NCBI GenBank assembly: GCA_021617435.1
Contig: JAJWCP010000011.1
Coordinates: forward strand, 1 to 19,846
Length of the DNA: 19,846 bases
Reading direction: 5' to 3'
DNA from: Pseudomonadota bacterium
GTDB lineage: Bacteria; Pseudomonadota; Alphaproteobacteria; RF32; CAG-239
The translations under genes were made by a program, and so were the position numbers. This document shows, piece by piece, positions 16,801-19,846 of the stretch; position 1 is the stretch's first letter, and every line of letters starts with the position of its first letter. The notes under the pieces were generated by a model. The model was not told the origin of the DNA. It searched no databases and saw nothing but the letters and a program-made list of their open reading frames with translations.

Positions 16801-17315
16801 TGCTTGAAGAAGAAATCATGCGTCAAAAAGCCGCCAACAATAATCAAGCAAATTCGCAATTTACCGCCGATGACTGGGCGCCGCAAATCGTTACCGGTAT
16901 TCCGATTATGATTCCGGAAAATTATGTTAAAGATTTGGGCGTGCGCTTGGGTTTATATAAACGAATCGGCGCGCTTAAAACCAATGACGACATTTTAGAT
17001 ATGAAAGAAGAGCTGATTGACCGTTTCGGACCTATTCCGCAAGAAGTTGAAAACCTGCTCACCACCATTGAAATCAAACAAATGTGCTATGCCGCCAACA
17101 TCGGAAAAATTGACGCCGGCGCCAAAGGTATTTTAATTTCATTCCATAACGACTCGTTTAAGGCCGTTGATAAATTGGTTGATTTGGTAAACCGCTCGTT
17201 CGGGGTAATTAAAATCAGACCCGACCAAAAACTGTTTGTTGAAGGTAAACTTGACGACTATAAAAAGCGCATTGAGCTGATTAAAAAATACGTTAAAACT
17301 TTAAGCGATATGTAA
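13839..17315 (+). CDS. mfd: Transcription-repair coupling factor Mfd
   Basis: From ATG 13839 the protein has 1158 residues, close to E. coli Mfd (1148). The frame is open upstream to an ATG at 13674, but those 55 residues do not look like Mfd, so the start was placed at MEKQNLENR. Mfd removes RNA polymerase stalled at lesions and recruits UvrA. Seen in order: UvrB-like N-terminal part (TFPAWDTVPYDRVSPN, RGDIIDIFP), RNA polymerase-interacting CarD-like domain (about 485-550), RecG-like motor with Walker A GDVGFGKT (K644), DEEQ (739-742), TATPIPRTL-like SATPIPRTL, motif VI QLRGRIGR (908-915), and a C-terminal TRCF domain. The gene appears leaderless. Its stop lies 2 bases from the stop of the convergent J-domain gene. 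Confidence 0.95.
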   Translation: MEKQNLENRRGKTLSSAVAGYDAFLLAEAAKTAQNDILYIVSNGVELEQTAEVVRYVNPNLPILTFPAWDTVPYDRVSPNVSVLSARLETLSEIAQNQNPKQARIIITSIGAAIQKLPPKKIFLNSRRVLKVGGKLIFNDFMHYAAINGYTKVEQVMEAGEFAVRGDIIDIFPTGALQPLRIDLFDEDIEKIRTFNPLNQRTTGTLNEYVFGVANEVILDANTIKNFRSAYREAFGTDSLKDEIYESVSNGRKYLGMENWLPYFYDEPLPTLFDYLPAATVILGRNYEDALQAKEESIVDYYTARLEALKIKNSAEETIYRPIKPELLYLNTDAFSALITLKKPITLTAMPMPESETVINLQTVPARDFAHNKNVNTAAVYQDLKDYLTENGRLKRIIFCNSEGSRERLYTLMNEYGIKDLTFAENFNDAYTKASHKKIVLAVLELEHGFKNSEFCIISEADILGERKNRKAKKKVTAEDFIADVSSLAVGELVVHIEHGIGRFMGLENITAGGAPHDCVKILYAHDDKLFVPVENIDVISRYGSDDENITLDTLGGLAWQAKKARVKEKIKDIAEKLIKIAAERELKTADVFTPPSGVYEDFCARFPYNETDDQHRAITDVLKDLSAGMPMDRLVCGDVGFGKTEVALRAAFTVAMSGAQVALIVPTTLLARQHYLNFKQRLAGFPVKVKMLSRLVPPKESRETLDGLKNGSVEIVIGTHALLSQNVKFCNLGLLIIDEEQHFGVAHKEKLKALKSDVHVLTLSATPIPRTLQLSLTGVKQLSIIATPPIDRLAARTFVMPFDSVMIKEAIYREKFRGGQTFFVCPRVSDIAEMERTLHELVPDIKIAVAHGQMPVKELEDVMNDFAAGKYDLLLSTTIIESGIDMPTVNTMIIHRADMFGLAQLYQLRGRIGRSKVRGYCYFTVPAQKKLKPVAEKRLMILSALDTLGAGFSLASHDMDIRGSGNVLGTEQSGHIKDVGIALYHHMLEEEIMRQKAANNNQANSQFTADDWAPQIVTGIPIMIPENYVKDLGVRLGLYKRIGALKTNDDILDMKEELIDRFGPIPQEVENLLTTIEIKQMCYAANIGKIDAGAKGILISFHNDSFKAVDKLVDLVNRSFGVIKIRPDQKLFVEGKLDDYKKRIELIKKYVKTLSDM

Positions 17316-17317
17316 AA

Positions 17318-17866
17318 TTATTTACCGCTTAATCTGGCGGAAAGTTCTTTATAAGCAACCGCAATACGCTTAAACTTTTCTTCACAGGTTTTATCACCCG
17401 AATTAACATCAGGATGATATTTTTTTACCAACTTTTTATATTGTCTTTTAAGCGAATCCAAAGTGATGCCGTCTAAATCAATTTCCATGGTTTCAGCATA
17501 TTCGCGGTCTTTAGCATTAAAATAAATTCTGTTTTTCCATGACGAATCGGAAAAATCGGCGTCAATACCAAGCTCATCAATAAAATCATATCCGAATTGA
17601 TATTTAATCTTTGAACCGAATCCGCCAAAGTGCATACGACGCTTCAGATTTTCCTCTTCCTCGCCGTTTTCATCGGCGTAATAATTCCACCGCGCGTTAT
17701 ATTCTTGCACGTGTTTTAGGCAAAACCAGTAATACTCCTTCAGATTTTTATCTTTAGGAGCGCGGTATTCGCCTTTTTCGGTACAGCCCGGAAAATCACA
17801 TTTATGTTCTTTTCCTTCGTTTTGCGGCGCAAAGTATTTTCTGGTTCTTAATTTTGTATAACGCAT
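17318..17866 (-). CDS. J-domain protein with N-terminal Cys-rich (zinc-like) motif
   Basis: From ATG 17866 the protein has 182 residues. A C-terminal J domain (about 125-180) carries the HPD tripeptide (151-153) in KKYHPDVN, which stimulates DnaK ATPase. The N-terminal half has C23-x4-C28 and C49-x2-H52, a likely metal-binding site. This layout (short metal motif, then a J domain at the end) is found in alphaproteobacterial DnaJ-like proteins and is not that of true DnaJ. An upstream ATG at 17905 in the same frame would add 13 residues but has no ribosome binding site. The chosen start is preceded by promoter-like boxes (see separate entry), which favours it. No signal peptide is seen, so it is cytoplasmic. 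Confidence 0.85.
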   Translation of the reverse strand: MRYTKLRTRKYFAPQNEGKEHKCDFPGCTEKGEYRAPKDKNLKEYYWFCLKHVQEYNARWNYYADENGEEEENLKRRMHFGGFGSKIKYQFGYDFIDELGIDADFSDSSWKNRIYFNAKDREYAETMEIDLDGITLDSLKRQYKKLVKKYHPDVNSGDKTCEEKFKRIAVAYKELSARLSGK

Positions 17867-17873
17867 AAAGTTC

Positions 17874-17902
17874 TTAATACCCCTGTTTATAAATATTCGC
17901 AA
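17874..17902 (-). promoter_or_regulatory. Possible promoter of the J-domain gene, leaderless-type spacing
   Basis: On the minus strand, TTGCGA and TATTAA are separated by 17 bases, and the ATG at 17866 comes 7 bases after the -10 box. No good Shine-Dalgarno sequence lies near that ATG. Each box matches consensus at four of six positions, so this is moderate evidence only. Confidence 0.4.
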
Positions 17903-17971
17903 CATTAATTAAGCATTGCTAAATAATTTTCGCGGGGATATGATATAAAAAATGAAATTTAAGGAGCTTTT

Positions 17972-18811
17972 ATGCCTGAATTACCTGAAGTTGAAACCGT
18001 TAAAAACGCCGTAAGCAAGGCGGTATGCGGAGCAAATATTATTGCGGCAACCGTATTGTGCGACAAATTCCGTGAAAAAATTCCCGCGGACTTTGCCGCT
18101 AAAATTACCGGAGCAAAAATTATTCACTGCCAACGAATCGCCAAATATATTGTTATTTCTTTAAATAACAGGCTGAGTTTGGTTTGGCATCTCGGTATGA
18201 GCGGAAAAATTAAAATTCTGCCGCAAAAACCAACGTCTCTTGAAAAGCACGACCATGTGGTGATTGAAACCGACAAAGGCTGCCTGATTTTTAACGATCC
18301 GCGGCGTTTCGGACTTTTAACGTATTGCGAATCGGCTCGCCTTAACGAGTGCTCGGCTTTAAAAAATATCGGTCCCGATCCGTTTGATGACAATCTTACA
18401 GCGCAATACTTGTATAATCAGTTGCAGGCGCATTCAACCCCGATAAAAGTTGCCGTTTTAGAGCAAAAAATTATTTGCGGAATCGGCAACATTTATGCCT
18501 CTGAAGCATTATACAGAGCAAAAATTTCACCTTTTCGTCCGGCTAAATCATTAAGCCTTAATGAATGTGAAAAGTTGCTTAAAGCAGTACGCGAGGTTTT
18601 AAGCAAAGCGATTAAGGCCGGCGGCTCAACGCTGCGCGATTATCGCAAGCCCGACGGCTCATCAGGCGAATTTCAAAATCAACACTGCGTTTATAACAAA
18701 ACCGGACAGCGTTGCCCTGAATGCGTATGCGATATTGCTAAAACCGGCGGCATTAAAAAAGCGGTCTTAGGCGGCCGCTCCGCCTTTTATTGTGAAACCT
18801 TGCAAAAATAA
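17972..18811 (+). CDS. mutM: Formamidopyrimidine-DNA glycosylase (Fpg/MutM)
   Basis: This is a 279-residue base-excision repair enzyme that removes 8-oxoguanine and formamidopyrimidines. The catalytic N-terminal P2-E3 stands in PELPEVETV; the conserved Lys is K58; NDPRRFG and GIGNIYASEAL are typical. The C-terminal zinc finger is abnormal. C248-x2-C251 and C274 are present, but the fourth ligand is Leu (L277) and the spacing between the pairs is 22 instead of about 16 residues. The protein may fold with other cysteines (C239, C253) or without zinc. AAGGAG precedes the ATG by 6-7 bases. Alphaproteobacterial mutM often lies near rpsT, as here. Confidence 0.95.
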   Translation: MPELPEVETVKNAVSKAVCGANIIAATVLCDKFREKIPADFAAKITGAKIIHCQRIAKYIVISLNNRLSLVWHLGMSGKIKILPQKPTSLEKHDHVVIETDKGCLIFNDPRRFGLLTYCESARLNECSALKNIGPDPFDDNLTAQYLYNQLQAHSTPIKVAVLEQKIICGIGNIYASEALYRAKISPFRPAKSLSLNECEKLLKAVREVLSKAIKAGGSTLRDYRKPDGSSGEFQNQHCVYNKTGQRCPECVCDIAKTGGIKKAVLGGRSAFYCETLQK

Positions 18812-18822
18812 GGATTAAAAAT

Positions 18823-19191
18823 ATGAAAAAAATTTTGATTTTGACTGTTGTTTGCAACCTGTTATTCAGTTTTAACGCCAAAGCGTTATCTTCTTTTATT
18901 GAGGGAATGGAAGACGTGCCGATTCCCGATAAAATGATGCAAATTCAAGCCGATAATTTTTCATTCGGAAATGAGGAAACTCGCTTGGTGGAGGCTTATC
19001 TGCAATCAAATTTCGGCAAATTTTCATTTGTGGCGGGCTTTTATGAAAGCACTTTGCCGCAACTCGGTTGGGAGCTTACACAAAGCGACTCCGAATCACT
19101 GACCTTTATCCGCAATAATGAAGAGCTCAATATTACTTTAACTTCAAAAATGCCGCTTATTGTGCGGGTAACTTTAACCGGTCGCCCTTAA
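18823..19191 (+). CDS. Small exported protein of unknown function
   Basis: The 122-residue protein has a signal peptide (MKKILILTVVCNLLFSFNA, cleavage near AKA-LS). The mature part starts with FIEGMEDVPIPDKM and later has FYESTLPQLGWELT and a beta-rich end (LNITLTSKMPLIVRVTLTG). This pattern resembles a conserved hypothetical periplasmic family of Alphaproteobacteria, from memory only. AAGGA precedes the ATG, and the gene starts 11 bases after mutM, so the two are probably cotranscribed. No enzymatic residues stand out. Confidence 0.75.
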   Translation: MKKILILTVVCNLLFSFNAKALSSFIEGMEDVPIPDKMMQIQADNFSFGNEETRLVEAYLQSNFGKFSFVAGFYESTLPQLGWELTQSDSESLTFIRNNEELNITLTSKMPLIVRVTLTGRP

Positions 19192-19235
19192 AGCCCGCAA
19201 AATTACGGTTTTTTACTCTTTTTTAAAAATTGTTG

Positions 19236-19265
19236 TTGACTTTGCAATAAAGTAGCGGCTATAAA
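19236..19265 (+). promoter_or_regulatory. Promoter of rpsT
   Basis: TTGACT (19236-19241) and TATAAA (19260-19265) are separated by 18 bases (CTATAA with 17). Both boxes match consensus at five of six positions. The predicted leader is about 45 bases, ending in an AGGAA ribosome binding site before the rpsT ATG. This promoter would drive the ribosomal protein gene independently of mutM. Confidence 0.8.
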
Positions 19266-19314
19266 GCATACCAGAGTATTTTGTGTATTTAACTTTTAAA
19301 ACAGGAATAAAATT

Positions 19315-19575
19315 ATGGCCAATCATAAATCGGCAAAAACGAGAATTAGAAGAAATGACAAACGCAGCATGATTAACGGCATGAGAAGAAGCCGCGTCAG
19401 AACTTTTGTTAAAAAAGTTGACGCTTTGATTGCTGCCGGTAATAAAGATGAAGCCACTTCAGCTTTGAGAATCGCTGAAAGCGAAATGATGCGCGCCGCT
19501 CAAAAAGGCGTATTTCATAAAAATACCGCTTCTCGTACTATTTCACGTTTAGCTCAAAAAATTAAAGCTCTTTAA
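19315..19575 (+). CDS. rpsT: 30S ribosomal protein S20
   Basis: This is an 86-residue, strongly basic, all-helical protein of standard S20 length. It begins MANHKSAKTRIRRNDKR and ends with HKNTASRTISRLAQKIKAL, both hallmarks of S20. It binds 16S rRNA during 30S assembly. It has its own promoter and is followed by a strong terminator. In Alphaproteobacteria dnaA commonly lies next to rpsT, and it may start just beyond the window. Confidence 0.98.
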   Translation: MANHKSAKTRIRRNDKRSMINGMRRSRVRTFVKKVDALIAAGNKDEATSALRIAESEMMRAAQKGVFHKNTASRTISRLAQKIKAL

Positions 19576-19600
19576 TCAAGGTTTTTATAACTTTATAAAA

Positions 19601-19646
19601 GACATCAAGCCGGCCTTTAATTAGGCCTATGGTTTGGTGTCTTTTT
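19601..19646 (+). terminator. Rho-independent terminator of rpsT
   Basis: The outer stem pairs GACATCAAGCC with GGTTTGGTGTC (11 pairs, two of them G-U). A perfect inner stem GGCCT/AGGCC closes a TTAATT loop, with a TAT bulge on the 3' side. CTTTTTG follows. It lies 25 bases after the stop codon. Confidence 0.85.
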
Positions 19647-19766
19647 GTGTTAAAGCCGGAGAATCTGTCCGACTCTGCAGAATCCCGTTGTCAAGTAAAT
19701 TAATTACAATGTTCGCAAAATGTTCTATTGTTTTTATTGTTTTTTCGTGTTTAGTATTTTTCATCG

Positions 19767-19798
19767 CTTGAGAGAAGTTTAAGACTTGAGAGAAATTT
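19767..19798 (+). repeat. Short direct repeat in the non-coding 3' end of the window
   Basis: CTTGAGAGAAGTTT (19767-19780) and CTTGAGAGAAATTT (19785-19798) differ at one base and begin 18 bases apart. The flanking stretch 19650-19846 has no recognisable coding sequence; its only other signal is a weak promoter-like pair (TTGTTT at 19728, TAGTAT at 19752). The repeat could be a regulator-binding site before the next gene. Confidence 0.4.
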
Positions 19799-19846
19799 CA
19801 GAAATTGAAAAATTTAGAGATAAAAACTTCAATAACTTGTAGCGAA

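Noticed and set aside
17916..17949. Promoter before mutM (TTGCTA ... TATAAA)
   Set aside because: The spacer would be 22 bases and no better pair of boxes is visible.
19195..19214. Terminator-like CCG...CGG plus T run after the small exported protein
   Set aside because: The stem has only three pairs, so the hairpin would not be stable.

Overview
The window is a dense, AT-rich stretch of bacterial chromosome. It probably comes from an uncultured, host-associated Alphaproteobacterium. This is inferred from gene content and order: an outer-membrane lipid-transport (Mla) operon with a STAS-fused permease and a PqiC-like lipoprotein, a DnaJ-like protein with an N-terminal zinc motif, and mutM followed closely by rpsT, an order that usually leads into dnaA in Alphaproteobacteria. 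No rRNA, tRNA, CRISPR array, insertion sequence or integrase was seen.

Region 1 (1-3107, + strand) begins inside an inactive-transglutaminase/7TM membrane protein. A RimK-like ATP-grasp ligase starts on the base after its stop; this pair is a known but poorly understood peptide-modification cassette. A cytoplasmic cyclophilin with a Lys-rich, internally repeated N-terminus follows, closed by a strong terminator. Region 2 (3142-6407, +) is an Mla-type phospholipid ABC transporter operon with its own near-consensus promoter: mlaE (with fused STAS domain), mlaF, mlaD and a PqiC-like lipoprotein, all overlapping or nearly touching. A DMT/EamA-like permease and alanine racemase (alr) continue the same strand to 8409.

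Region 3 (8410-11560, +) is the accessory-looking part. Two exported cysteine-rich proteins share a four-cysteine module. They are followed by two tandem, paralogous nucleotidyltransferase-fold proteins that look related to a family I associate with tailed phages; one keeps the full acidic triad and the other has lost the third acid. This is the best candidate here for an undescribed system, although a functional link among the four genes is inferred only from adjacency.

Region 4 (11557-17905) holds DNA repair and chaperone genes: recG (-), mfd (+, apparently leaderless) and a J-domain protein (-, possibly leaderless). recG and mfd are divergent, and both converge on their other neighbours with almost no spacing. 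Region 5 (17972-19846, +) is mutM (with an abnormal zinc finger), a small exported protein, rpsT with a strong promoter and terminator, and a 3' non-coding stretch that may be the upstream region of dnaA.
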